A stretch of DNA of 64,000 bases from NCBI RefSeq assembly GCF_008801925.2, contig NZ_CP062803.1, positions 2,046,001-2,110,000 of the forward strand, given 5' to 3'. Below the pieces are notes generated by a model, which did not search any database, was not told the origin of the DNA, and saw nothing but the letters and a program-made list of their open reading frames with translations. The translations under genes were made by a program, and so were the position numbers. How positions within the stretch are numbered: the stretch's first letter is position 1; each line of letters begins with the position of its first letter. Positions 27,248 through 35,826 of the stretch are shown here, piece by piece. This DNA is from Cupriavidus basilensis. Its GTDB lineage: Bacteria > Pseudomonadota > Gammaproteobacteria > Burkholderiales > Burkholderiaceae.

Positions 27248-27883
27248 TCAGGACAGCAGCGCGGCCGATTGCACGCGTCGCACGCCCGCGGCTTCCAGGT
27301 CTTGCCACGCACGCGCCAGCGACCCGTCGAGGTCGATGGCACGGCAGGCATCCTCTACCACGACGGCCTCGAACCCCGCCGCGCGGGCATCCAGCGCGCT
27401 CCAGGCAACGCAGTAATCCGTTGCCAGTCCCACGCAAAACACCCGGCGCACGCCACGCTCGCGCAGATAGCCCGCGAGCCCCGTCGGGGTGGCGCGGTCG
27501 GCCTCCATGAAGGCCGAGTAGCTATCCACCTCGCGGTGATGGCCCTTGCGGATCACCATCTGCGCATGCTGCACTTCCAGCCCGGCATGCAACGCCGCGC
27601 CGTGGGTGCCCTGCACGCAATGCGTGGGCCACAGGACTTGCTGGCCATAGGGCAACGCCACGGTCTGGAACGGCTGCGTGCCGGCATGGTTGGCGGCAAA
27701 CGAAACGTGATCGGCGGGATGCCAGTCCTGGGTCAGCACCACTCGCGCAAACGCCTGCGCGAGGCGGTTGATCACGGGGACGACTTCATCGCCATGCGCC
27801 ACGGCAAGCGCGCCGCCCGGCATGAAGTCGTTCTGCACGTCGATGACCAGCAGGCAATCTTCGGGGCCGTATTGCTTGGCCAT
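27248..27883 (-). CDS. pncA: Nicotinamidase
   Basis: A 211-residue isochorismatase-fold hydrolase. The catalytic Asp is in LLVIDVQNDFMPGGAL, the metal-binding motif is QDWHPADH (Asp, His, His), the Lys in VIRKGHHRE and the nucleophile Cys in LATDYCVAWSALDA. This set of residues is specific to nicotinamidase/pyrazinamidase, which converts nicotinamide to nicotinic acid in NAD salvage. It is unexpectedly placed between fadB-type and thiolase genes on the same strand. An 8-bp GC hairpin (27933-27940 / 27949-27956) lies in the 91-bp gap before it. Confidence 0.9.
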   Translation of the reverse strand: MAKQYGPEDCLLVIDVQNDFMPGGALAVAHGDEVVPVINRLAQAFARVVLTQDWHPADHVSFAANHAGTQPFQTVALPYGQQVLWPTHCVQGTHGAALHAGLEVQHAQMVIRKGHHREVDSYSAFMEADRATPTGLAGYLRERGVRRVFCVGLATDYCVAWSALDARAAGFEAVVVEDACRAIDLDGSLARAWQDLEAAGVRRVQSAALLS

Positions 27884-27974
27884 GCCGCTACTCCTCGCTT
27901 GGTGACCGGTTTGCGATCAGTGATGAGAACCCCGCGCGGCCTGACTGCGCCGCGCGAAATCGCCTTGGCTGTGC

Positions 27975-30056
27975 TTAGCCGTTGAAGCCCTTGCCTTCAC
28001 CAGCCAGCTTGAGCAGCAGCGGGGCCGCCTGCCAGGCTTCGCCGTGGTAGCCCTTGGCATAACGCGCCATCGACTGCGCCACATTGAACAGGCCAACCTG
28101 GTCCGCGTACAGCATCGGGCCACCGCGGAACAGCGGGAAACCGTAGCCGGTCAGGTAGACCATGTCGATATCCGAGGCCTTGGAGGCAATGCCTTCTTCC
28201 AGGATCTTGGCGCCTTCGTTGACCAGCGCGAACACCAGGCGCTCGACGATTTCCTCATCGGAGATCTTGCGGCGGGTGATGCCCAGGTCCTTGGAATGCT
28301 GCACGATCATGTCGTTGACCTGCTGGTTCGGGTACGGCTTGCGGTCGCCCGCCTTGTAGTCGTACCAGCCCGCGCCGGTCTTCTGGCCATAGCGGCCCAG
28401 TTCGCACAGCAGGTCGGCGGTCTTCGAGTACTGGATTTCCGGCTTGTCGATCGCGCGGCGCTTGCGGATCGCCCAGCCGATGTCGTTGCCGGCCAGGTCG
28501 CCCATGCGGAACGGGCCCATGGCAAAGCCGAACTTCTCGATGGCCTTGTCCACCTGCTCCGGCAGCGCGCCTTCGTCCAGCAGGTAGCCAGCCTGGCGGC
28601 TGTACTGCTCGATCATGCGGTTGCCGATAAAGCCGTCGCACACGCCCGATACCACGGCGGTCTTCTTGATCTTCTTGGCGACCTGCATGACGGTTGCCAG
28701 CACATCCTTGCCGGTCTTTTCGCCGCGCACCACTTCCAGCAGCTTCATCACGTTGGCCGGGCTGAAGAAGTGCATGCCGACCACGTCTTGCGGACGCTTG
28801 GTGAAGGAGGCGATCTTGTTGACGTCCAGCGTGGAGGTGTTCGAAGCCAGGATCGCGCCCTGCTTCATCACTTCATCCAGCTTCTTGAAGACGATTTCCT
28901 TGACGCCCATTTCCTCGAACACAGCCTCGATGACCATGTCCGCGTCCTTGATCTCGTCATAGGACAGCGTGGTGGTCAGCAGGCCCATGCGCTGCTCGAC
29001 CTTCTCTTGCGTGAGCTTGCCCTTCTTGGCGCTGTTTTCGTAGTTCTTGCGGATCGTGGCCACGCCGCGGTCCAGTGCTTCCTGCTTGGTTTCCAGCATG
29101 ATCACCGGCACGCCGGCGTTCAGGAAGTTCATGGTGATGCCGCCGCCCATGGTGCCGGCGCCGATCACGGCGACCTTCTCGATCTTGCGGGTTGCGGTAC
29201 CTTCCGGCACGTCAGGAATCTTGCTGGCGGCGCGTTCGCCAAAGAAGGCGTGGCGCAACGCGCGCGATTCCGGCGTGGTGATCAGGTACATGAAGCCTTC
29301 GCGCTCGGCCTTCAGGCCAGCTTCGAACGGCTTGAGCGAGGCGGCCACGGCATCCACGCACTTCAGCGGCGCCGGGAAGTTCTTGGCAACGGCTGCCACG
29401 GTATTGCGCGAGAAAGCGATAAAGCCTTCCGCGTTCTCGTGCTTGACCTTCAGGTCGCGCACCTTGGGATACGGGCCGGGGTTGGCCGCCGCCGTCCTGG
29501 CAAACGCCACGGCTGCGGGCAGCACGTCACCGTCGACGATCTCGTCGAACAGCTTGGTGCCGGCGAATTTTTCGCTGGGGATGGCGTTGCCCGACACGAT
29601 CATGTTCAGGGCGGCTTCCAGGCCGATCACGCGCGGCAGGCGCTGCGTGCCGCCGGCGCCGGGCAGCAGGCCCAGCTTCACTTCCGGCAGGGCGATCTGC
29701 GCGCCCTTCGAAGCCACACGGTAGTTACAACCCAGCGCCAGTTCCAGGCCACCGCCCATGGCGACGGAATGGATCGCCGCCACGACGGGCTTGCTCGAAC
29801 CTTCCACGACCTTGATCACCGAGTGCAGCGTCGGCTCCTGGGTGGCCTTGGGCGTATTGAATTCACGGATGTCGGCGCCGCCCGAGAAGGCTTTGCCGGC
29901 GCCGGTAATGACGATGGCCTTGACGGCCGCATCGTCCAGCGCACGGGTCATGCCTTCGACGATGCCAAGCCGGGTGCTGAGACCCAGGCCATTGACGGGG
30001 GGATTGTCGAGCGTGATGACGGCGACGCCGTCCTGAACCTGATACTGCGCTGTCAT
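27975..30056 (-). CDS. Bifunctional enoyl-CoA hydratase / 3-hydroxyacyl-CoA dehydrogenase
   Basis: A 693-residue FadB-type multifunctional protein. Residues 1-190 form a crotonase domain with SVAMGGGLELALGCNYR and LPEVKLGLLPGAGGTQRLP, including both catalytic Glu positions. From about residue 297 the NAD-binding motif VIGAGTMGGGITMNFLNAG opens the 3-hydroxyacyl-CoA dehydrogenase part, with the catalytic His in GMHFFSPANVMKLLEVV; duplicated C-terminal helical domains complete it. It hydrates enoyl-CoA and oxidises the 3-hydroxy product. ATG 30056 begins homology. A TetR-type operator candidate lies 170 bp upstream, and it is probably the first gene of the beta-oxidation operon. Confidence 0.93.
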   Translation of the reverse strand: MTAQYQVQDGVAVITLDNPPVNGLGLSTRLGIVEGMTRALDDAAVKAIVITGAGKAFSGGADIREFNTPKATQEPTLHSVIKVVEGSSKPVVAAIHSVAMGGGLELALGCNYRVASKGAQIALPEVKLGLLPGAGGTQRLPRVIGLEAALNMIVSGNAIPSEKFAGTKLFDEIVDGDVLPAAVAFARTAAANPGPYPKVRDLKVKHENAEGFIAFSRNTVAAVAKNFPAPLKCVDAVAASLKPFEAGLKAEREGFMYLITTPESRALRHAFFGERAASKIPDVPEGTATRKIEKVAVIGAGTMGGGITMNFLNAGVPVIMLETKQEALDRGVATIRKNYENSAKKGKLTQEKVEQRMGLLTTTLSYDEIKDADMVIEAVFEEMGVKEIVFKKLDEVMKQGAILASNTSTLDVNKIASFTKRPQDVVGMHFFSPANVMKLLEVVRGEKTGKDVLATVMQVAKKIKKTAVVSGVCDGFIGNRMIEQYSRQAGYLLDEGALPEQVDKAIEKFGFAMGPFRMGDLAGNDIGWAIRKRRAIDKPEIQYSKTADLLCELGRYGQKTGAGWYDYKAGDRKPYPNQQVNDMIVQHSKDLGITRRKISDEEIVERLVFALVNEGAKILEEGIASKASDIDMVYLTGYGFPLFRGGPMLYADQVGLFNVAQSMARYAKGYHGEAWQAAPLLLKLAGEGKGFNG

Positions 30057-30560
30057 GCTGGTTCCTTTGGTAACTAGAACTAGAAGTTGTCTCGGGATTC
30101 GAATTCTCGAATTATGTTTTTCCGCGGGGCCGCAAACCACCGCCCGGCCACCGGGAAGGACTGTGTTTGCCCCCCTCGGCCGATGCTCGCCCTATCGCGA
30201 GCGGATCAAGCATACACAAAATAGCACGGTCGTTCAATTTCATTTTGGGGCTTCGCTGGCACGCCCATGCGCCTCGTTCATGGTGGATCTCGCCCGCGTG
30301 CATTCAGGCTGCCAAAAGGTTGCCAAAGGCCACCAAAAGACTAGGGTAAGTCCGGGGTCTCATGGCCCATGCAGCACATTTCCCCAGTCCTGAGGATTAC
30401 CTCTAGTCACAGTAGGCGACTTTCCTGACATAAACCGCCGCAATCCTCGGATTTACCCGGATAACCCGGTAAACTCGCGCCCTTTGCCCGCACGGGCGCC
30501 CCACAAGGCGTCGCCCGTGCCGAAGCCGCGGCCCCGCCCGCCGAAGTTCCAGTGACCCTG
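30057..30560. other. Divergent intergenic region of 504 bp
   Basis: No convincing gene on either strand. It must contain the promoters of the FadB-type gene (minus) and the amino-acid permease (plus). The only strong signal is the operator candidate at 30224-30235. The stretch 30330-30480 is less GC-rich and contains short repeats such as CCCGG-ataa-CCCGG near 30460, of no clear meaning. Confidence 0.6.
30224..30235. promoter_or_regulatory. TetR-type operator candidate upstream of the FadB-type gene
   Basis: GCACGGTCGTTC followed by AATTTCATTTT. It matches the sites at 12039 and 49108 at ten or more of the 16 compared positions, including the invariant CGTTC-N-ATTT. The position suits repression of the beta-oxidation operon and perhaps of the divergent permease. 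Confidence 0.5.
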
Positions 30561-32117
30561 ATGTCTTCCCATCCACATCCACACCCCCATCCTCACCAGC
30601 ACCCCGTCGTCGAGCACGACGACCTGCAGCGCAAACTCAAAGCCCGCCACCTGACCATGATCGCCATCGGTGGCGCGGTCGGCACCGGGCTGTTCGTTGC
30701 CTCCGGCGCGTCGATCTCCCAGGCGGGGCCCGGTGGCGCACTGCTGATGTACTGCCTGATCGGCCTGATGGTGTACTGCCTGATGACCAGCCTGGGCGAG
30801 CTCGCCGTGCATATGCCGGTGGCCGGCTCTTTCGTCACCTACAGCGCGCTGTACGTAGAAGAAGGCTTTGGCTTCGCGCTAGGCTGGAGTTACTGGTTCA
30901 GCCTAGCGGTCACGATTGCCGTGGAGCTGGCGGCGGCGCAGCTGGTGATGCAGTACTGGTTTCCGCACGTCTCGGGCGTGGTGTGGAGCGCAGGATTCCT
31001 GCTGTTGATGTTTGGCCTCAATGCCTTTTCGGTACGCGGCTTCGGTGAGGCCGAGTACTGGTTCGCGCTGATCAAGGTGGCCACGATCCTGATCTTCCTG
31101 GCGGCTGGCCTGATGATGATCTTCGGCATCATGCAGGGCGGCCCGCAGTCCGGCTGGCACAACTTCACGCTGGGCGATGCGCCCTTCGTTGGCGGCATCC
31201 CCGCCATGTTCGGGGTGGCCATGATCGCCGGGTTCTCCTTCCAGGGCACGGAAACGGTCGGTGTGGCCGCCGGCGAAGCCGCCGACCCGGCGCGAACCAT
31301 CCCGCGCGCCATCCGCCAGACCTTCTGGCGCATCCTGCTGTTCTACGTGCTGGCGATCCTGATCATCGGCGTGCTGATCCCCTACACCGACCCCAGCCTG
31401 CTGCGCAACGACGTCACCGACATCGGTGTCAGCCCCTTCGCGCTGGTGTTCCGCCACGCCGGCCTGGCCTTCGCCGCCGGCCTGATGAATGCCGTGGTGC
31501 TGACCGCCCTGCTCTCCGCCGGCACCTCCAGCATGTACGCCTCCACCCGGATCCTTTACGGGCTGGCGGTCAGCGGGCGGGCGCCGCGCGCGCTGGCGCG
31601 GCTCTCCGCCAGCGGCGTGCCCTACGTGGCGCTGTTCGCCACCACCGCCGTCGGCGCCCTGTGCTTTCTCAGCTCGCTGTTTGGCGACAAGGCGGTCTAC
31701 CTGTGGCTGCTGAACACGTCCGGCATGACTGGCTTTATCGCCTGGCTTGGTATCGCCATCAGCCACTACCGCTTTCGCCGCGGGCTGGTGCACCAGGGCT
31801 ACAAGCCGTCCGACCTGGCTTACCGCTCGCCGCTCTACCCGTTTGGCCCCATCTTTGCCATCGTGCTGTGCGTGGTGATCGTGCTCGGCCAGAACTACCA
31901 GGCCTTCTCCGACGTGCGCGGGCGCTGGCTGGAGATTGTCGGCACCTATATCGGCGTGCCGCTGTTCCTGGTTCTCTGGCTTGGCTATCGGCTGGTCAAG
32001 AAGACGCGGCTGATCGACTACGAAGATATGCCGTTCAACTGCAAGCGGGCCGCCGAGGCGGGGCCGGCTGCCGCTTCACTGCCAAGGCACTCGTCCACCG
32101 ACAGCAATGCCGCATAA
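30561..32117 (+). CDS. Amino-acid permease (AAT family)
   Basis: A 518-residue, 12-helix amino-acid:proton symporter. The first helix carries MIAIGGAVGTGLFVASGASI, diagnostic of the AAT family of the APC superfamily (AroP, LysP, GabP). The N terminus is unusual: an HPHPHPHPHQHP run of alternating His and Pro, possibly metal-binding or just low complexity. ATG 61 codes on from an in-frame GTG at 30552; I use 30561. Its 3' end overlaps the convergent dehydratase gene by 100 bp. The substrate could be an amino acid used by the dehydratase. Confidence 0.88.
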   Translation: MSSHPHPHPHPHQHPVVEHDDLQRKLKARHLTMIAIGGAVGTGLFVASGASISQAGPGGALLMYCLIGLMVYCLMTSLGELAVHMPVAGSFVTYSALYVEEGFGFALGWSYWFSLAVTIAVELAAAQLVMQYWFPHVSGVVWSAGFLLLMFGLNAFSVRGFGEAEYWFALIKVATILIFLAAGLMMIFGIMQGGPQSGWHNFTLGDAPFVGGIPAMFGVAMIAGFSFQGTETVGVAAGEAADPARTIPRAIRQTFWRILLFYVLAILIIGVLIPYTDPSLLRNDVTDIGVSPFALVFRHAGLAFAAGLMNAVVLTALLSAGTSSMYASTRILYGLAVSGRAPRALARLSASGVPYVALFATTAVGALCFLSSLFGDKAVYLWLLNTSGMTGFIAWLGIAISHYRFRRGLVHQGYKPSDLAYRSPLYPFGPIFAIVLCVVIVLGQNYQAFSDVRGRWLEIVGTYIGVPLFLVLWLGYRLVKKTRLIDYEDMPFNCKRAAEAGPAAASLPRHSSTDSNAA

Positions 32118-33058
32118 CGCGCCAGATCCACATTGCCGCCGCTGATGATGATGCCAACCCGCTTGCCCTGCAGCGGTAGCCCCGCATAGCGCGCGCCCGC
32201 AAGGCCAAGGCAGCCGGTCGGCTCGACCACCAGCTTCATGGCCTGCGCGAACATGCGCATGCATTCGCGCAGCGTGTGGTCCGGCACGGCGACAATGTCG
32301 GTCACGCCGCGGTGAATCAGCCCGAACGTCAGCGCCCCAAGATGCTGGGCGCGCGCGCCGTCGGCGATCGTGTCGGGTGGCTCGATATGCACGATGGCGC
32401 CACGGCGAAGCGACTGCTGCCCATGATTGCCGGCCTGCGGCTCGACGCCGTACAGCAGGCAGCCGGGCGAAAGCTGTTGTTTCACCAGCACGGCGCCCCC
32501 GAGCAGCCCCCCGCCCCCCTGGCAAACGAACAGGGCATCGAGCGGGCCGGTTTCCTCCAGCAATTCGCGCGTGACCGTGCCTTGCCCGGCAATGACATCC
32601 GCATGGTCGTAGGGCGGGATCAGGGTCATCCCGCGTTCTTCCGCCAGGCGCCGCGTGATCGCTTCGCGGTCGTCCACCTGGCGGTCGTACAAGACCACCT
32701 GCGCGCCGCAGGCACGAGTCGCCTCCACCTTGGACTGCGCCGCGTCACGAGGCATCACCACCACAACCGGAATGCCAAGCACCTGCCCGGCTAGCGCAAT
32801 GCCTTGCGCATGGTTGCCGCCGGAGAACGCAACCGCGCCGCGGCTGCGCTGCCCCGCGTCGAAGCGCGCCAGCGCATTGAAGGCGCCGCGAAACTTGAAG
32901 GCGCCGGTACGCTGCAGGTTCTCGCACTTGAAGAACAGCTCGGCGCCCACCCAGGCGTCCATCGCTGGCGAACGCAGCACCGGTGTGCGCCACGCGTGCC
33001 CGGCCAGGCGGCTGGCGGCGGCTACCACATCGTCATAGGTCGGCGGGACCGCGCACAT
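32018..33058 (-). CDS. PLP-dependent threonine / 3-hydroxyaspartate dehydratase, paralogue 1
   Basis: A 346-residue fold-type II PLP enzyme. The Schiff-base Lys is in GAFKFRGAFNAL, the substrate loop is SGGNHAQGIAL and the PLP-phosphate loop is GGGGLLGG. The sequence is of the short serine racemase / L-threo-3-hydroxyaspartate ammonia-lyase branch (as yeast SRY1), without the regulatory ACT domain of IlvA. It is clearly paralogous to the gene at 35827. Compared with it, this protein has about 30 extra C-terminal residues, encoded in the overlap with the permease gene. ATG 33058 lies 8 bp after the binding-protein stop. It releases ammonia from hydroxyamino acids. Confidence 0.88.
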   Translation of the reverse strand: MCAVPPTYDDVVAAASRLAGHAWRTPVLRSPAMDAWVGAELFFKCENLQRTGAFKFRGAFNALARFDAGQRSRGAVAFSGGNHAQGIALAGQVLGIPVVVVMPRDAAQSKVEATRACGAQVVLYDRQVDDREAITRRLAEERGMTLIPPYDHADVIAGQGTVTRELLEETGPLDALFVCQGGGGLLGGAVLVKQQLSPGCLLYGVEPQAGNHGQQSLRRGAIVHIEPPDTIADGARAQHLGALTFGLIHRGVTDIVAVPDHTLRECMRMFAQAMKLVVEPTGCLGLAGARYAGLPLQGKRVGIIISGGNVDLARYAALLSVDECLGSEAAAGPASAARLQLNGISS

Positions 33059-33066
33059 CGACCGGC

Positions 33067-33972
33067 TCACTCCGCGGCCTCGTCGGTGGGACGCTTCCAC
33101 GCGGCCAGCACCTCAGGCGAAGGCGTCAGCGCGAGGTTGATGCCGCGCGCGCCAATCGGCTGCTGAAACCAGCGCTTCTGCAATGCCACCACCTCCGGGC
33201 CGGCGAAGACCGAGGTCAACGTCTGGTCGACCAGCTGCTTCCACTCCGGATCGGATTTCGGCAGCATCAGCGCATTGCGTTCGGTGGAAAGCGCCGGCCC
33301 CACGACCGTGTATTGCGACGGGGTCTTTGCATTGGCGCGCAGGCCATACAGCACCACATCATCCAGCACGAAGGCCTGGGCGCGGCCAGTCTCCAGCAAC
33401 AGGAAGGACTCGTTGTGGTCCTTCGCGTAAACGTCGTTGTAGGCGTACTGCGTCTTGAGCCGGCGCACGTGGCGATCGCCGGTGGAGCCCGCGCTGGTGA
33501 CCACGACCTTGCCGCGCAGGTCGTTGAGGGATTGAATGCCGGAATCCTCGCGAACCAGCATGCGGACCACCGACACATAGTGCGATACGCTGAATGCGAC
33601 CTGCTTCTGGCGCTCGACCGTATTGGTGTTGGGCGCGCAGTCCACAGTCACCAGGCCGTTCATCACCGCCGGCACGCGGCTCTGCGCCGTCAGCGGCAGC
33701 CAGCGCACCTTCAGGTCCTTCAGGCCGAGTTTCTGGCGCGCGGCCTCGGCCACGCGCAGGCACAAGTCCACGGCGTAGCCCGAAGGCTGGCCCTTGATGT
33801 CGGAGAAAGAGAACGGCAGCGCGCCCTCGCGATAGCCCATCGTGATCGTGCCGGATTCCCGGATCTGCTCCAGGATCGGGCTCTGGGCGCGCGCGGACTG
33901 GAGGCTGGCCAAGGCAGCGAGGGCGGTCAGCGTGGCGAATGCGCGCGCTGTGAAAGAGGCAGGAAAGGACAT
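33067..33972 (-). CDS. Amino-acid ABC transporter substrate-binding protein
   Basis: A 301-residue periplasmic protein of the SBP_bac_3 family. It starts with a signal peptide ending near SARAQ; the binding domain opens ESGTITMGYREGALPFSF and contains LTAQSRVPAVMNGLVTVDC and GKVVVTSAGSTGDRHVRRL. This form resembles the glutamate/aspartate (GltI-like) binding proteins. No permease or ATPase gene accompanies it, so it either serves a transporter encoded elsewhere or is an orphan. It lies directly upstream of dehydratase paralogue 1 (8 bp) and downstream of dctA, consistent with a ligand that is an acidic or hydroxylated amino acid. Confidence 0.87.
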   Translation of the reverse strand: MSFPASFTARAFATLTALAALASLQSARAQSPILEQIRESGTITMGYREGALPFSFSDIKGQPSGYAVDLCLRVAEAARQKLGLKDLKVRWLPLTAQSRVPAVMNGLVTVDCAPNTNTVERQKQVAFSVSHYVSVVRMLVREDSGIQSLNDLRGKVVVTSAGSTGDRHVRRLKTQYAYNDVYAKDHNESFLLLETGRAQAFVLDDVVLYGLRANAKTPSQYTVVGPALSTERNALMLPKSDPEWKQLVDQTLTSVFAGPEVVALQKRWFQQPIGARGINLALTPSPEVLAAWKRPTDEAAE

Positions 33973-34086
33973 GGCCGGTACTTGGGCAAAGTGCGTAGCG
34001 TATTGCGCACTCCGCCCGAGCGAAACAATATCTTTCTTATAAGAGCATGCCCGGCATTCTCATAAGCAAATTGCTTTTCCGTGCGA

Positions 34087-35412
34087 TCAAGCCATGCGCG
34101 CCGGGGAAGGCATCGCTGGTGCGACCGCTTCGCCCTGACCGGCGGCCAAATCGACGCAGAGCGGGTCGAACTCTTCCTCGGTCCCAAGCTCCCCCTCCCA
34201 TTTGGCAACGACGGCAGTGGCAATGCTATTACCCAGGACATTGGTTGCCGTGCGCCCCATATCCAGGAACTGATCAATTCCCATCACCAGCAACAGCCCG
34301 GCCTCCGGCAAGCCGAACATCGGCAAGATGGCGGCTACCACCACCAGCGAGCCGCGCGGGACCGCGGCTATGCCCTTGCTGCTGACCATCAGGATCAGCA
34401 GCATGGTGATCTGGTGACCAAGCGACATATGGATATCGAAGGCCTGCGCGATAAAGACCGCCGCAAACGCCTGATACACCATGGAACCGTCGAGGTTGAA
34501 GGAGTAGCCCAGCGGCAGGACAAAACCGACCAGGCGCTTCTTCACCCCGAAGCGCTGCAGCCGCTCGATCATCTTCGGGTAAGCCGCCTCGCTGCTGGCC
34601 GTGGAAAAGGCAATCATCATGGGTTCGCGGATACCCTTTGCCAGATCGAACATGCGCCCCTTGAGAACCGCATATCCCGCGATGAAGAGCACGGCCCACA
34701 GGGCCAGCAAAGCAAGATAGAACGCGGCAATGAGCTTGCCATAGGTCACCAGTACGTCAAGGCCCTGCACGGTGATGGCCGCCGCAAGCGCCGCAAAGAT
34801 GCCGACCGGCGCGAACAACATCACCGTATTCGTGATGCGCAGCATCACGTGCATCAGTTCGTCGACGGACCGCTTCAGGAATTGGCCCGAGCCACCGGTC
34901 GTCTTGCCCAGCGCAATGCCGAAGAAAAGCGAAAAGATCAGGATCTGCATGATCTCGTTGGTCGCCATGGCCTCGAAGATGCTCTTCGGGAAAATATGCG
35001 TGACGAACTCTCTCAAGTTGAGTGCGCTGGTCTTGAGATTCGTGCTTGCGCCGGCGTCCGGCAGAACCATGTTCAGGCTGACACCGGGTTGCGTCAGGTT
35101 CACGAACAGCAGTCCGATGCTCAGCGACACGAGTGATGCGAGGATGAACCATGTCAAGGCCTTGGCGCCGATGCGGCCAATCGCCTTGGTGTCGTCCATG
35201 CTCGCGATGCCCGAGACCAGGGTCGCAAATACGAGCGGGCCGATGATCATCTTGATCATGCGCAAGAAGATCTCGGTGATGATCGAGAAGTTTCCGGCAA
35301 TCGTCTTGGTCGCTGCCGCGTCGGCCGCCATGTGGTGACAGGCATACCCGACGATGACACCCAGGACCATGCTGAGCATGATCCAGCGGGTAAGTTTGTT
35401 AGTGGTTTTCAA
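34087..35412 (-). CDS. Dicarboxylate/amino-acid:cation symporter (DctA family)
   Basis: A 441-residue DAACS transporter. Conserved features are the re-entrant loop region with AFSTASSEAAYPKMIERL, GYSFNLDGSMVYQ, and the C-terminal MVSSKGIAAVPRGSLVV and GIDQFLDMGRTATNVLGNSIAT, with the DxxRTxxNVxGD-like substrate/sodium site. The protein probably starts at TTG 35412 (reading LKTTNKLTRW): it is preceded by GGAGGCGAAGC at ideal spacing and matches the usual DctA N terminus, whereas upstream frames do not. It carries C4-dicarboxylates or aspartate/glutamate-like acids. Its promoter shares a long pattern with that of the YheO-type regulator, so the two are likely co-regulated. Confidence 0.9.
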   Translation of the reverse strand: MKTTNKLTRWIMLSMVLGVIVGYACHHMAADAAATKTIAGNFSIITEIFLRMIKMIIGPLVFATLVSGIASMDDTKAIGRIGAKALTWFILASLVSLSIGLLFVNLTQPGVSLNMVLPDAGASTNLKTSALNLREFVTHIFPKSIFEAMATNEIMQILIFSLFFGIALGKTTGGSGQFLKRSVDELMHVMLRITNTVMLFAPVGIFAALAAAITVQGLDVLVTYGKLIAAFYLALLALWAVLFIAGYAVLKGRMFDLAKGIREPMMIAFSTASSEAAYPKMIERLQRFGVKKRLVGFVLPLGYSFNLDGSMVYQAFAAVFIAQAFDIHMSLGHQITMLLILMVSSKGIAAVPRGSLVVVAAILPMFGLPEAGLLLVMGIDQFLDMGRTATNVLGNSIATAVVAKWEGELGTEEEFDPLCVDLAAGQGEAVAPAMPSPARMA

Positions 35413-35473
35413 AGCTTCGCCTCCTGGCCGGTTTCCAATATCGACGCGCAGTGCATCCTGCCGATGTCGATAA

Positions 35474-35505
35474 GACAGATTATCCAACACTAGACAAAAC
35501 GTCAA
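35474..35505 (-). promoter_or_regulatory. dctA promoter with shared operator
   Basis: Read on the minus strand: TTGACG at 35505-35500, a 15-bp spacer containing TCTA, GATAAT at 35484-35479, then CTGTC. The same order and spacing (TTGAC, 6 bp, TCTA, 4 bp, TGGATAA, 1 bp, CTGTC) occurs at 38455-38424 before the regulator gene. Identity extends beyond the -35 and -10 elements, so a common regulator is inferred. The predicted mRNA leader for dctA is about 60 nt. Confidence 0.65.
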
Positions 35506-35826
35506 CACGATGAAAACCCGGAGTATGTCGGCAAGCTGAGCGCACAACGCCAGTGGCAGGCGCGCTCGCCAACCATGCGCCAAAGCAAGGCGCGCCAGCG
35601 CACGCCTTCAGGCAACGGCAGCAAAGCGGAAACAACGGAAGGGATGGCCAGAGCGAGGCCAGGCATGCAATAGCGATACCGGGGGGATCCCCGGTGAAGG
35701 CAAAGGCCATCGCGCGCGGCCTGATGAACAGGTTCACGCGAATGACGATCGGTAGGAATGGTCGAATCTGTTCCTGGCTGTGATGCCGCCGGCGCCAACT
35801 TCACCTGCGCCACGCGGCATGGCCAA
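35506..35826. other. Non-coding spacer between dctA promoter and dehydratase paralogue 2
   Basis: Several short open frames overlap here but none has a ribosome site or recognisable protein sequence. A perfect 7-bp hairpin ACCGGGG (35678-35684) / CCCCGGT (35689-35695) with a 4-nt loop may end the upstream transcript. Otherwise I see nothing in it. Confidence 0.5.

Noticed and set aside
27933..27956. Terminator after the FadB-type gene
   Set aside because: An 8-bp GC hairpin is present, but there is no T tract and the genes on both sides run in the same direction, so read-through is likely.
28044..30077. A 677-codon plus-strand frame opposite the FadB-type gene
   Set aside because: Antisense shadow; the minus strand has all active-site motifs of a bifunctional FadB protein.
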